Part shown: positions 1-7,838 of the stretch, one piece after another
Position numbering within the stretch: position 1 is the first letter of the stretch
How the letters are laid out: each line of letters starts with the position of its first letter
Assembly (NCBI GenBank): GCA_945881775.1
Contig: CAMCVE010000002.1
Location: 112,001-176,000 of the forward strand
Direction of reading: 5' to 3'
Length of the DNA: 64,000 nucleotides
Source: Bacteriovorax stolpii
GTDB lineage: Bacteria; Bdellovibrionota; UBA2428
Made by a program: the position numbers and the translations under genes
Notes under the pieces: model-generated
What the model was told of the DNA's origin: nothing
The model's input: the letters and a program-made list of their open reading frames with translations, nothing else
Databases searched by the model: none

Positions 1-176
1 TCGAGACTGAGGTCGACGAGCGCCGCTCGCAGGCCCTCATAAGACGATGAGTCCTCGAGGGCGTCCTGGGATGAACTGTGAACGATGGGCGAGTAACCCT
101 TTATTTTGAGTACCGTCGACAAGAACATTTGCGTGTCAGCATGGTCTTCGACGATCAGAATTCTAGGAGGGCTCAT
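1..176 (-). CDS. Response regulator receiver domain, N-terminal part (runs off window)
   Basis: The reverse strand from an ATG at 176 reads 58 codons beginning MSPPRILIVEDHADTQMF. ILIVEDH is the first strand and acidic pocket of a CheY-like receiver, and ALVDLSL at the window edge matches strand beta-3 with the phosphoacceptor Asp. This is known of the family: phosphorylation by a histidine kinase at that Asp. The output domain lies outside the window, so the function is unknown. An AGGAGG-like sequence does not precede this start clearly. Confidence 0.75.
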   Translation of the reverse strand, partial: MSPPRILIVEDHADTQMFLSTVLKIKGYSPIVHSSSQDALEDSSSYEGLRAALVDLSL

Positions 177-184
177 AGGCTCGG

Positions 185-820
185 TTAGTGGCCCGCGGTG
201 TAACCCGTGTTCAGGGCTGGGATAGAAGCCACATCAAGGTCGCGCTGGATCACTCCGGCCGAGAGGTCGAAGCCAGCCTTCGCAGCAAGAGAGCCGAGTT
301 GGAGGTTCTTGGCCACGTGAATCACGTAAGCAATGCGGAGAATTCGAGCTTGGCGAAGTTTGGCGGGCACTGCTGCATGCGCCGAAGGAAGTATCGTGTC
401 GACCCAGGAAGCCAAAAGCTGCGAGGTTGCTTCTCGGGGTGCGGCAAGAGCGACACTCGAGCTCAGCTCATCGGCAAGGGCGAGCAACTGATTCAGACAG
501 AGACCAGTGGGATCTGCAACTCCTTGCAAGATCGCCATCACTTGTGCGGCGCTCAGGTCGTTAGCTTCGATTTGGGTTTCGTAGGCCTGTTGAACGGCAT
601 TCGAGTGGGTCTGGCACGAGCTATCGTAAGTTACGATTTCAGATTGCAAAGCGGCGGAAATGCCTGTCAGTGCAGAAGCTGAACTCACGGATCTTTGGCT
701 GTTGGAATTGTCTCCGATACCGAGTCCGCTCTTGGATGAGCTTACAAGTTCACAAGCGGAGAAACCCAAGCTAGCTAGAATGATGAGGTAGAGGGTTTTT
801 TTACTACAGACGTACTGCAT
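185..820 (-). CDS. Predicted lipoprotein of unknown function
   Basis: The ORF can begin at a GTG at 865, but the ATG at 820 (MQYVCSKKTLYLIIL...) gives a classical lipoprotein signal: basic n-region, hydrophobic core and lipobox FSAC with the lipidated Cys near residue 23, and an upstream GGAG. I therefore chose 820 (211 aa). The mature protein is Ser/Ala-rich and mostly helical in character, with no motif I recognise. It probably sits on a periplasmic membrane face. It lies just downstream of the response regulator on the same strand, without close overlap. Confidence 0.6.
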   Translation of the reverse strand: MQYVCSKKTLYLIILASLGFSACELVSSSKSGLGIGDNSNSQRSVSSASALTGISAALQSEIVTYDSSCQTHSNAVQQAYETQIEANDLSAAQVMAILQGVADPTGLCLNQLLALADELSSSVALAAPREATSQLLASWVDTILPSAHAAVPAKLRQARILRIAYVIHVAKNLQLGSLAAKAGFDLSAGVIQRDLDVASIPALNTGYTAGH

Positions 821-879
821 AGACTCCTGCGTCTTTCTTGCCCTTGGGCAAACTGTTTGGCTCACCTAAGGTTAGCAGC

Positions 880-1513
880 CTACAGCGAGGGTGAAGTGTG
901 AATTTTCGGTGAAGTTTGGGCACCTGAGTCAAGGCATTGTTTCACTTCAGCTAAAGAACATAGGAACCTCGACGGGCCTCGCTCAAGGCACGATCTCAGA
1001 GACGCATCCCGAGGCCGGTAGAAGCCCACGTCTGGGGTTGTTTCGAGAGCCTCAGAGAGAGAGCGCATCTCGGGACTCTTCAGAATAGAGATGGAGGGAA
1101 TCCAGACCGTGCACTCGGGTCCTGGGGCGCTCCCAGCGGAGAGTCCAAAACTCGCCAGATAGCGTCGATAGGCTGCGACGAGTTCTGTATCTTCTGTGTA
1201 GAAAAAATACTCCGACGATTCTACCAAGCCGTTGTGGGTGAGATTGCCTGTTCCCCAAAGCAGTCGTTTGGCATCGACGAGTAGGGCCTTGGTGTGAGCC
1301 TCTGTCTCTAAAAGACTCTCGCTGTAGACAATCGGCCTTGTCTTGGGTCATTCGAGTCCCTGCTTTCCCGAGCACGGCACGCACTTGAGCGCCTCGCACC
1401 TTTGCAGCCTCAAGGGACGCAATGATCTCGTCGTTGTTGAGAAGATGCGTCGAAACGTCGACGATCAATCTTAAGGTCAAAACCAAACGCACAGGGGCGC
1501 CGACCCGTTCTTA
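880..1513 (-). pseudogene. Broken phospholipase-D-superfamily gene (5' truncated, frameshifted)
   Basis: Two overlapping reverse frames form one protein. The upstream frame (about 1510-1330) reads LIVDVSTHLLNNDEIIASLE and RGAQVRAVLGKAG, typical of the strand-helix part of a PLD domain. The downstream frame (about 1345-880) reads IVYSES, then HTKALLVD followed by GTGNLTHNGL, an HxKx4D motif with the usual G-x-G/S-x-N. The frame changes between about 1325 and 1350; the downstream frame has a TGA just upstream of it. The 5' end is also missing, since only one HKD motif remains and a TAA lies at 1511-1513. A sequencing error could explain the frameshift but not the missing N-terminus. Confidence 0.7.
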
Positions 1514-1677
1514 AGTGCGCTAGTGTTGACCGACGGCGAAGGACACGATGGTCCATACGCGGCCCTACGACGGGATTATCGGCAAGCTAGAACCCTTTCC
1601 TTGAATTTGGCAGGTCCTGAGCGCTGCCCCATGTCCCAATTTACCCCTCTCCAATGCGAATAGTTGTTCAGGATTCG

Positions 1678-3273
1678 ATGAAAGGAGCTTCCGAACGTGT
1701 TAATCCGAGCTTAACAATGAGCTCTCGAGATATGCCGAACATATTACAAAAAACGAAAAAATGTATCGTTGTCGGAGCGGGGCCTGGAGGCCTCTCTTCT
1801 GCCATGCTTCTCTCCAAACGGGGTTTTGAAGTGGATGTCTTCGAGAAGGCTCCCGTAATTGGCGGCCGCACTGCAGCCCTGGAGCGCGATGGATACCGCT
1901 TTGATTTGGGTCCTACGTTCCTCATGATGAAGTACTTACTCGACGAACTCTTTCACGATGCGGGATGCCGTACTGAAGATTACTTGGACTGCGTTCGACT
2001 GGACCCCATGTACCGTCTCCAGTTTGGCGATCGCAAGCTGATGGTGACCGGCAATCGCGAGCAAATGAAGTCCAACATCGACAGCATTTTCCCGGGCGAG
2101 GGCAAGGGACTCGACGCTTTTTACGAGCGCGAAGCAAAACGCTTTAAGTTCCTCTATCCCTGCTTGCAAAAAGACTACTGCGGCCTCGAAGCTTTCGTGA
2201 GTCTCACTCTTCTCAAAGCGTTTCCACATCTCGCTGCAGGGCGCTCACTCTACGACGTTCTCTCAGAGTACTTCGAGTCCGAAGAACTCCGACTCGCGTT
2301 TACATTTCAGTCCAAGTATCTCGGAATGGCTCCTTGGGAATGCCCGGGACTTTTTGCGATGATTCCCTACACCGAGCACGCACACGGCATCTACCATGTG
2401 CAGGGCGGTCTCAGTGAAATTCCACGAGCGTTTGCCAAAGCAGCCGAGCAAAACGGTGCGCGTATTCACACGTCGACGGCCGTGAAGCAAGTCCTCGTGC
2501 AGAAGGGTGCTGCGATTGGCGTCCAGCTCGAAAACGGAGAGACCCATCTTGCCGACGAAGTGATCGTGAATGCCGATTTTGGTTACGCTGTCGCAAACCT
2601 CTTTCCACCCGAGGCTCGCAAGAAGTGGACCCCGAAAAAACTCGAGTCGACAAAGTATTCGTGTTCCACATTTATGATCTATCTCGGACTCGATCGCATT
2701 TATGAAGAAGGCGAGCATCACGCAATTTTCTTTGCAGAAAACTACAAAAAAAATCTCGAAGACATTTCTGTTCACTTCCGAAAATCAGACGATTTCTCGG
2801 TTTACATTCGCAACGCCTCAGTGACAGATCCGAGCCTGGCACCGGCGGGCCACTCGGCTCTCTACGTGCTTGTGCCGATGCCCAACAACACGAGCGGTAT
2901 CGACTGGGAAGATGAAAAGGAGCGCTTCGCCGAGAAGGTGCTCGATTTCATGGAAGCACGCACACCTTATAAGAATGTCCGCCAGCATATTCGCACTCAG
3001 GTGCTGATCACCCCGTGGGATTGGGAAAACAAGCGAGACATCTACAAGGGTGCGACTTTCAACATGGGCCATGGTCTCGGGCAGCTTTTGAACTTCCGTC
3101 CGCACAACAAATTTGAAGATTTTGAGCGGTGCTATCTCGTGGGCGGAGGCACGCACCCGGGAAGTGGTTTGCCCACAATTTTTGAGTCGGCGCGCATCGC
3201 CGCCAACTTGATCAGCAAAAAGCATGCAGTGGACTTCACTCCACCCAGGCCTTTCAGTGAGCCCAGTGCATGA
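1678..3273 (+). CDS. crtN: 4,4'-diapophytoene desaturase (CrtN-type)
   Basis: FAD-dependent CrtI/CrtN desaturase, expected to convert the C30 precursor diapophytoene to diaponeurosporene at the inner membrane. The N-terminal dinucleotide fold reads VVGAGPGGLSSAMLL followed by FDLGPTFLMM. Mid-protein segments YSCSTFMIYLGLDRIYEEG and LAPAGHSALYVLVPMP, then SGIDWEDE, and the C-terminal GGGTHPGSGLPTIFESARIA follow S. aureus CrtN closely as I remember it. The start is uncertain: ATG 1654 has no RBS, 1678 has AGGA four bases upstream, and 1717 or 1732 would fit the usual CrtN N-terminus better. The stop overlaps the next gene by four bases (ATGA). First gene of the crt operon. Confidence 0.85.
   Translation: MKGASERVNPSLTMSSRDMPNILQKTKKCIVVGAGPGGLSSAMLLSKRGFEVDVFEKAPVIGGRTAALERDGYRFDLGPTFLMMKYLLDELFHDAGCRTEDYLDCVRLDPMYRLQFGDRKLMVTGNREQMKSNIDSIFPGEGKGLDAFYEREAKRFKFLYPCLQKDYCGLEAFVSLTLLKAFPHLAAGRSLYDVLSEYFESEELRLAFTFQSKYLGMAPWECPGLFAMIPYTEHAHGIYHVQGGLSEIPRAFAKAAEQNGARIHTSTAVKQVLVQKGAAIGVQLENGETHLADEVIVNADFGYAVANLFPPEARKKWTPKKLESTKYSCSTFMIYLGLDRIYEEGEHHAIFFAENYKKNLEDISVHFRKSDDFSVYIRNASVTDPSLAPAGHSALYVLVPMPNNTSGIDWEDEKERFAEKVLDFMEARTPYKNVRQHIRTQVLITPWDWENKRDIYKGATFNMGHGLGQLLNFRPHNKFEDFERCYLVGGGTHPGSGLPTIFESARIAANLISKKHAVDFTPPRPFSEPSA
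1700..1715 (+). promoter_or_regulatory. TTAA-N7-TTAAC box at the crtN start
   Basis: TTAA at 1700-1703, seven bases, TTAAC at 1711-1715. It is an exact match to the CtrA consensus of Alphaproteobacteria and one of three exact matches in the window. It lies between the candidate crtN starts at 1678 and 1717/1732. If it is an operator, the later starts are favoured. The binding protein is unknown. Confidence 0.4.
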
Positions 3274-3707
3274 GGCGCCTGGCTTGCGTGGCGGCGCTCA
3301 GTGGGACTTGTTTTGGCTGGGCACCTTCGATCTCCGCGGCTGAGCTCAAGGTGCAGGTTAGTTCTCTGCTTGCGGGTCGTGGGCAACTGGCCTACGCACT
3401 CTTTGCAAGCGCTGAGGGATTCCCCTCGCAGCGGGATAAAGCCGTCAAGCATGGCTTTTTAGAATTTGGCGCGGAGGATAGCATCGAGTTTGCGGTTTCC
3501 GATGTTCCTGCAGGCGCCTATGCACTGGCGCTCTACCAAGATCTTGACCGCAGCGCCAAGCTCGAGAAGAATTTTATCGGTGTGCCGCGAGAACCCGTTG
3601 GTTTTTCGCGCAATCCAAAGCTCTACCTTGGGCCCCCAAAGTTTAAGGAAACGAGTTTTGTGTTCGACGAGGTCTCTGGTCCGGTCGAAGTGCGCATGAT
3701 TCACTAG
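3270..3707 (+). CDS. DUF2141-family secreted protein inside the crt operon
   Basis: 145 aa. A signal peptide (RRLACVAALSGTCFGW ... ISAAE) precedes a domain with the DUF2141 pattern: QLAYALFASAEGFP, VPAGAYALALYQDLD, a middle segment NFIGVPREPVGFSRNP, then LGPPKFKETSFVF. The family has no established biochemical role; the fold is predicted beta-sandwich. It is translationally coupled to crtN (ATGA overlap) and 12 bp from crtP, so it is surely co-expressed with the carotenoid enzymes. A role in handling or exporting the pigment is inference only. Confidence 0.75.
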   Translation: MRRLACVAALSGTCFGWAPSISAAELKVQVSSLLAGRGQLAYALFASAEGFPSQRDKAVKHGFLEFGAEDSIEFAVSDVPAGAYALALYQDLDRSAKLEKNFIGVPREPVGFSRNPKLYLGPPKFKETSFVFDEVSGPVEVRMIH

Positions 3708-3719
3708 GAGAAGAAGACC

Positions 3720-5219
3720 ATGAGCAAAAAGACAGCATGTGTGATCGGTGCAGGACTCGGTGGCATGTCGGCAGCCGTGATGCTCGCCAAGGCGGGTTTT
3801 AGCGTCAAGCTTTTCGAGAAGAACGGCAACGTGGGTGGCAAACTCAACCGGCTTCAGGAGAAGGGCTTCAGCTTTGATCTGGGTCCTTCGATTTTCACTC
3901 TGCCTCAGTTTTTTAGGCCCGTCTTCGAGGGCGATGGCAAGCGTCTTGAGGACTATGTGCGGCTTAAGCGCGTCGATCCTCAGTGGCGCAATTTTTTTGA
4001 GGATGGCTCGGTCGTCGATCTCTACGAGAATCTCGAAGACATGCGCGGAGAGCTTGCGAAACTTGGCCCGCAAGTGTTCGACGAGTACCGAGCGTTTTGC
4101 GAATACTCCAAAATTCAATACGACATCACGGAGCGAGGCTATTTCGCCAAAGGTCTCGATGGATTTTGGGACTTCGTGAAATTCTACGGCTTCTTTGGGG
4201 CCTCGAAACTGGACTGGTCCGGCACGATGGCCGGTGGCATCAGTAAGCGCGTTTCCGACCCCAAGCTCCGCGCGATCTTAGAGTACTTCATTAAATACGT
4301 GGGCTCTTCGGCCTACGATTCACCCGGCTTCATGAACCTCATGCCCCATATTCAGCTGGAGTTTGGCTTGTGGTACGTCGAGGGCGGACTCTACGTGCTT
4401 GCAGAAGCCTTTGAGCGTCGTATGGCCGAAGTCGGTGTTGAGCTCCATTTGAACACCGAGGTTCTTCGGATTCATAAGGATGAGGGTCGGGTGAAGTCGC
4501 TCGTGGTGCGCCACGACCAAGGAAGCTCCCAGACCGTTGAGGCCGACGTGATCGTCTCCAATATGGAAGTGATTCCGGCCTACGATAAGCTTCTGGGCGA
4601 AGAACAGGGCTTCATGAAGAAACTCGAACGCTTTGAGCCCGCCTGCTCGGGCATCGTCTTGCATCTGGGTACCGATCGAATCTATCCGCAGCTCGCGCAC
4701 CACAATTTCTTTTATTCCGAGAACCAAAAGAAACACTTTCACCGTGTCTTCCAGGAAGGCAAACTTCCGGACGATCCGACAATCTATCTTGTCGCGCCCA
4801 CGCGCAGTGATGCCTCGCAAGCTCCTGCGGGATGCGACAACATCAAGATTCTTCCACACATCCCTCATCTGGGTTCGAAAGTGCCCTACACCTATGAAGA
4901 CTGCGTGGCGCTAAAAGAGCGAGTGGTCGATAAGCTAGAGCGTATGGGGCTCACGGATTTGCGCAAGCACACGGTCGTCGAGGATTTTTGGACACCTTTC
5001 GATATTCAGAAAAAGTACTACTCCAATCAGGGTTCGATCTACGGCGTTGTCTCAGACACGCGCAAGAACTTTGCTTTCAAAGCGCCCAAGAAAAGCGACA
5101 AGTACTCCAACCTCTATTTTGTGGGTGGAAGCGTAAACCCCGGTGGTGGCATGCCCATGGTCGTGCTCTCGGGTTGTCGTGCGGCTGAAGTTATTGTGAG
5201 AGAGCACGCGCGCGGATGA
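3720..5219 (+). CDS. crtP: 4,4'-diaponeurosporene oxygenase (CrtP)
   Basis: 499 aa. The start is set by a strong AGGAGAAG upstream of ATG 3720. The FAD fold is VIGAGLGGMSAAVMLAKAGF. Long stretches agree with S. aureus CrtP as remembered: FDLGPSIFTLP, FIKYVGSSAYDSPGF, GLWYVEGGLYVLAEAFE, SNMEVIPAYDKLL, QLAHHNFFYSENQKKHF, LPDDPTIYLVAPT, MGLTDLRKHTVVEDFWTP, and YFVGGSVNPGGGMPMV at the C-terminus. Known reaction: oxidation of the terminal methyl of diaponeurosporene toward the 4-carboxylic acid (an aldehyde dehydrogenase completes it in S. aureus). CrtP is more specific than the general CrtI call because of these blocks. Overlaps crtQ by ATGA. Confidence 0.9.
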   Translation: MSKKTACVIGAGLGGMSAAVMLAKAGFSVKLFEKNGNVGGKLNRLQEKGFSFDLGPSIFTLPQFFRPVFEGDGKRLEDYVRLKRVDPQWRNFFEDGSVVDLYENLEDMRGELAKLGPQVFDEYRAFCEYSKIQYDITERGYFAKGLDGFWDFVKFYGFFGASKLDWSGTMAGGISKRVSDPKLRAILEYFIKYVGSSAYDSPGFMNLMPHIQLEFGLWYVEGGLYVLAEAFERRMAEVGVELHLNTEVLRIHKDEGRVKSLVVRHDQGSSQTVEADVIVSNMEVIPAYDKLLGEEQGFMKKLERFEPACSGIVLHLGTDRIYPQLAHHNFFYSENQKKHFHRVFQEGKLPDDPTIYLVAPTRSDASQAPAGCDNIKILPHIPHLGSKVPYTYEDCVALKERVVDKLERMGLTDLRKHTVVEDFWTPFDIQKKYYSNQGSIYGVVSDTRKNFAFKAPKKSDKYSNLYFVGGSVNPGGGMPMVVLSGCRAAEVIVREHARG

Positions 5220-6313
5220 GCGAGTTCCTTGCTGGGCTTGTCGCGAGCGGACTGGTCTCGATTGGGTTCGTGAGTGGATGGGTCGCCTTCTTCTACCGGC
5301 GGCGTGTCCCTCCTGCCCATAATCTGACTCAGAAGCTCCCTCCAGTTTCTCTGATTATCCCCGCGCGCAACGAAGCTGCAAATCTCCCAAAGCTTCTTGA
5401 GTCCCTGCGCGCTCAAGAAGGATTGGAGATGGAATGGATCGTGGTGGACGATCACTCTGTCGATGCAACATCCGAGATCGCTCTTCGTGCCGGGGCTCGT
5501 GTCGTAGCTGCTCGCGATCTGCCCGCGGGTTGGACCGGCAAGAACAGTGCGTGCTTTCAGGGTGCCGAGGCAGCGACCCATGATTGGCTTTGTTTTGTTG
5601 ATGCCGACACCGAATTTCAAGCCGGCGGCCTGCAACGGCTTTTGAGTTGTGCCGTTCGCGGTCAAGCGGTATCAGCTGCGGTCTCGGTGCTTCCCTATCA
5701 CCAGATGAAGAGCCCCTATGAGCAGCTCTCGGCGTTTTTTAACCTTCTGATGGCCATGGGCACAGAAGCTTTTTCGCTTGGTGGCGAGCACAAGCAGAAG
5801 CTTGTGGGCCAGTGTCTGCTTCTTCGCCGTGAAGACTACAAGCGCGTTGAGGGTCATCAGAGTGTGAAGGGCGAGATTCTCGAAAACTTTTTCCTAAGCC
5901 GAAAGCTGCGTGAGGTCGGCGTGGATTGTCAGACTTTTTCCGGGCAAGGAGTGCTGAATTTTCGGATGTACCCCGAAGGTTTTTCTCAGCTTGTCGAAGG
6001 CTGGAGCAAGGCCTTTGTTCGCGGGCTAGGGCAAACCTCGCCGCAGATAATGGCGCTCACGATTGTTTGGATCACAGGGGCGATGACGGCCATGCTGGCG
6101 CTTGCGCTCGTCCCAGGGCGCCTCAGCCTGACGCTCTATCTCTTGGTGGCCTTGCAACTTGGAATTTTTCTGAAGCGCGTGGGGTCCTACTCATGGCTTA
6201 CGGCATTCCTGTTTCCGCTCCCGCTTTGTTTCTATCAGTTCCTCTTTTTCTCTTCGCTCCTGAGCGCCCGTCGGCACAAAGGTGTGACCTGGCGTGGGCG
6301 GACACTTCCGTGA
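5216..6313 (+). CDS. crtQ: Diaponeurosporenoate glycosyltransferase (CrtQ)
   Basis: 365 aa GT2-family membrane glycosyltransferase. An N-terminal membrane segment (about residues 5-28) is followed by SLIIPARNEAANLPKLLESL, VVDDHSVDAT, the tryptophan block GWTGKNSACFQGA, and the DxD motif in FVDADTEF. RMYPEGFSQLVEGWSKAF and a C-terminal membrane region ending near WRGRTL match CrtQ rather than a general GT2. Known role: esterifies glucose to the carotenoid carboxylate. Overlaps crtP (ATGA) upstream and crtO (GTGA) downstream, so translation is coupled. Confidence 0.85.
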   Translation: MSEFLAGLVASGLVSIGFVSGWVAFFYRRRVPPAHNLTQKLPPVSLIIPARNEAANLPKLLESLRAQEGLEMEWIVVDDHSVDATSEIALRAGARVVAARDLPAGWTGKNSACFQGAEAATHDWLCFVDADTEFQAGGLQRLLSCAVRGQAVSAAVSVLPYHQMKSPYEQLSAFFNLLMAMGTEAFSLGGEHKQKLVGQCLLLRREDYKRVEGHQSVKGEILENFFLSRKLREVGVDCQTFSGQGVLNFRMYPEGFSQLVEGWSKAFVRGLGQTSPQIMALTIVWITGAMTAMLALALVPGRLSLTLYLLVALQLGIFLKRVGSYSWLTAFLFPLPLCFYQFLFFSSLLSARRHKGVTWRGRTLP

Positions 6314-6768
6314 TTTGGATTGTGCTTCTGAATGTTCTCGGGTGGCCTCTGATCCACTTCGCGGTTTCAAAGCTCGCCTTTCGTCGCGCGCTTTCGAGTT
6401 TTGATCCACGCTCGGCACTTTTTCGAGAGCGAAGTTTCGAGAAGGGTGGCCGTTTCTACGAGAGTCTCTTTCGCGTTAAATCGTGGAAGCGAATGCTCCC
6501 CGACGGAGCGGCACTTCTGGGTCAGGGATTTCGCAAGAAAAACCTACGCAGCCGCAAGCGCGAGTATCTTGAAGAATTTTACCTCGAGACGTGTCGAGGG
6601 GAGTGGGCGCATTGGGTGACTCTCGCGGCAGCTCCAGTTTTCTTTTTGTGGAATCCCCTCTGGGCGGACTTGGTGATGCTCACTTACGCCCTGGTGGCGA
6701 ACCTGCCGTGCATTCTGGTGCAGCGCTACAACCGTCTCACGCTCGCGAGGCTCCTAGCCTCCGCTTGA
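6310..6768 (+). CDS. crtO: Glycosyl-diaponeurosporenoate acyltransferase (CrtO)
   Basis: The same frame is open from 5926 inside crtQ, but GTG 6310 gives a 152-residue protein of the right size (S. aureus CrtO is about 165 aa) and a GTGA overlap with the crtQ stop. Diagnostic blocks: FEKGGRFYESLFRVKSWKRM, PDGAALLGQGFRKKNL, FYLETCRGEWAHWVT, FFLWNPLWADLVML and NLPCILVQRYNRL. At least two membrane segments are present. Known role: acylates the glucose C6 of the glycosyl carotenoid, the last staphyloxanthin step. Last gene of the operon. Confidence 0.88.
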   Translation: MIWIVLLNVLGWPLIHFAVSKLAFRRALSSFDPRSALFRERSFEKGGRFYESLFRVKSWKRMLPDGAALLGQGFRKKNLRSRKREYLEEFYLETCRGEWAHWVTLAAAPVFFLWNPLWADLVMLTYALVANLPCILVQRYNRLTLARLLASA

Positions 6769-7092
6769 GCGAACTCCCAGATAGTGCGCGGCATCTGTCT
6801 GCGGCAGGTAAGAGTTTTGCGCAGTTCGAGCACCTCCGGAAAATGACTCATGTGAGCGAGTGTATAGCAACGCTATACACGTGCAAGCGTCGCTCAGCTT
6901 TCCGTCGTTCCCTGACCGTCGCTGAAACTAAAGTGATGTTGAAAAAACTCTTCGGCAAAGGCCTGCTCACTTCGGTCGTGGCCAATGCCGGAACTCCAGC
7001 TTACGCACGGGCTCAAGGGGTTTCGATCTGGTGGCCCACTTCAAAGAGTTCTTTTGAGGGCAATTCAAAATTTTAGGAATTAACCCCTGATC
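6769..7092. other. Gene-free stretch between crtO and the glycosyltransferase remnant
   Basis: A plus-strand frame is open from 6591 to 7076, but it starts inside crtO in another frame and its translation looks like noise. A minus-strand 41-codon ORF (ATG 6851) runs into crtO and has no support. The only clear element is the bulged hairpin at 6853-6896. The stretch may hold further gene remnants too degraded to recognise. Confidence 0.5.
6853..6896. repeat. Bulged inverted repeat (7 + 9 bp arms)
   Basis: Inner arms GTGTATAGC (6860-6868) and GCTATACAC (6872-6880) are perfect with a three-base loop. Outer arms TGAGCGA (6853-6859) and TCGCTCA (6890-6896) extend the stem after a nine-base one-sided bulge (6881-6889). 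There is no T-tract, so it is not a typical intrinsic terminator, though it sits 85 bp past the crt operon. Confidence 0.7.
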
Positions 7093-7613
7093 CTAGGCCA
7101 GTAGCTTTTGCCAGGCGGTCTCGATCGAGCGAAGTTCTGCTTCGCGCGTGAAGTGCTTCTCAATATAGGAGCGGGCCAGGGTCTGCCGCTTCTTGAAGAG
7201 GCTGGGATCGTTTCGAAACTCCGCCAGTGCTCGCTCGGCCGAATGAACAAAAGTTTTGATATCGCTGTTGGCCACGGGATAGCAGAAGTCTTCTTTGAAA
7301 TATTCCCTTCCCCCAAATCCGGAGTAACCCACAACGACGTTTTCGCTGGCCATGGCCTCCGCGGGGGGAAGCGAGAAGCCTTCCATCAAACTCACTGAAG
7401 GTGTAGTAGGTGTTTTGATTGAAAATAACTTTGGGGATGCCGCGCAGATGTGTCGTTTGCGAACCAGTCAAGGCGGAAACGTTTTTTGGCGTGCACAATG
7501 CTCGCCTTCAGTCCAAGGCTATTGAGGGCATCGACATGACGGTAAAGGATTTTGGTTCCGCCGATAGGGCCGTTTGAGGAGGGGCAGAGGATCCAAATAT
7601 TTTTAGGAGACAT
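7093..7613 (-). pseudogene. Glycosyltransferase remnant with internal deletions
   Basis: The minus strand from ATG 7613 reads a GT-type N-terminus (NIWILCPSSNGPIGGTKILY, then FRLDWFAND). A second frame supplies IPKVIFNQNTYYTF, and a third (7395-7093) supplies the nucleotide-sugar end MEGFSLPPAEAMASENVVVG, GFGGREYFKEDF. Known full-length relatives with these three blocks are about 350-400 aa. Here only about 170 codons remain, in three frames, so at least two internal deletions occurred. The start is only 12 bp after the 3' end of tRNA-Leu. Confidence 0.75.
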
Positions 7614-7625
7614 ATCATCCACAAA

Positions 7626-7710
7626 TGGTGCCCAGGACTGGACTCGAACCAGCATGCCTCGCGGCGCCACCCCCTCAAGATGGTGTGTCTACCAATTTCA
7701 CCACCTGGGC
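7626..7710 (-). tRNA. tRNA-Leu (anticodon GAG)
   Basis: The reverse strand folds into a class II tRNA: acceptor GCCCAGG/CCTGGGC, D-arm with AATTGGTAGAC, anticodon stem CCATC/GGTGG around loop TTGAGGG (anticodon GAG), a long variable arm (CGCCGCGAGGCG-like), T-arm with GGTTCGAGTCC, discriminator A and an encoded CCA. It reads CUC/CUU leucine codons. Confidence 0.95.
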
Positions 7711-7728
7711 AGGTGTTGACGAGACCCG

Positions 7729-7757
7729 AAGGTAGGCGAGGGTCCCCTGGGTGTCAA
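7729..7757 (-). promoter_or_regulatory. Sigma-70 promoter of tRNA-Leu
   Basis: On the minus strand TTGACA (7757-7752), a 17-bp spacer, then TACCTT (7734-7729). The predicted start is about 10 bases before the tRNA 5' end. Confidence 0.65.
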
Positions 7758-7798
7758 CAACTTGGCAAACGCTTTTGGGGTTCTAGGGGGCTATTTTT

Positions 7799-7826
7799 TT
7801 GACTCGTCTGGCTTAAAAACTAGGGT
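7799..7826 (+). promoter_or_regulatory. Candidate promoter of the 7845 lipoprotein gene
   Basis: TTGACT (7799-7804), 16-bp spacer, TAGGGT (7821-7826). The -35 is good and the -10 weak. The implied leader is about 12 bases with no Shine-Dalgarno sequence. Confidence 0.4.
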
Positions 7827-7838
7827 CGCTTTACTATT

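Noticed and set aside
1654-1677. ATG 1654 as the crtN start
   Set aside because: There is no RBS, and the extra residues are not in the family; kept only as an outer limit.
2263-2775. Long minus-strand ORFs under crtN, crtP, fbaB and ptsI
   Set aside because: They are antisense shadows of strongly supported genes with no independent features.
5926-6309. Longer N-terminus for crtO
   Set aside because: It lies wholly in crtQ in another frame and has no match to the CrtO family; GTG 6310 gives the family length.
6591-7076. 161-codon plus-strand ORF after crtO
   Set aside because: It begins inside crtO in another frame and shows no coherent protein; the stretch after crtO contains only a hairpin.
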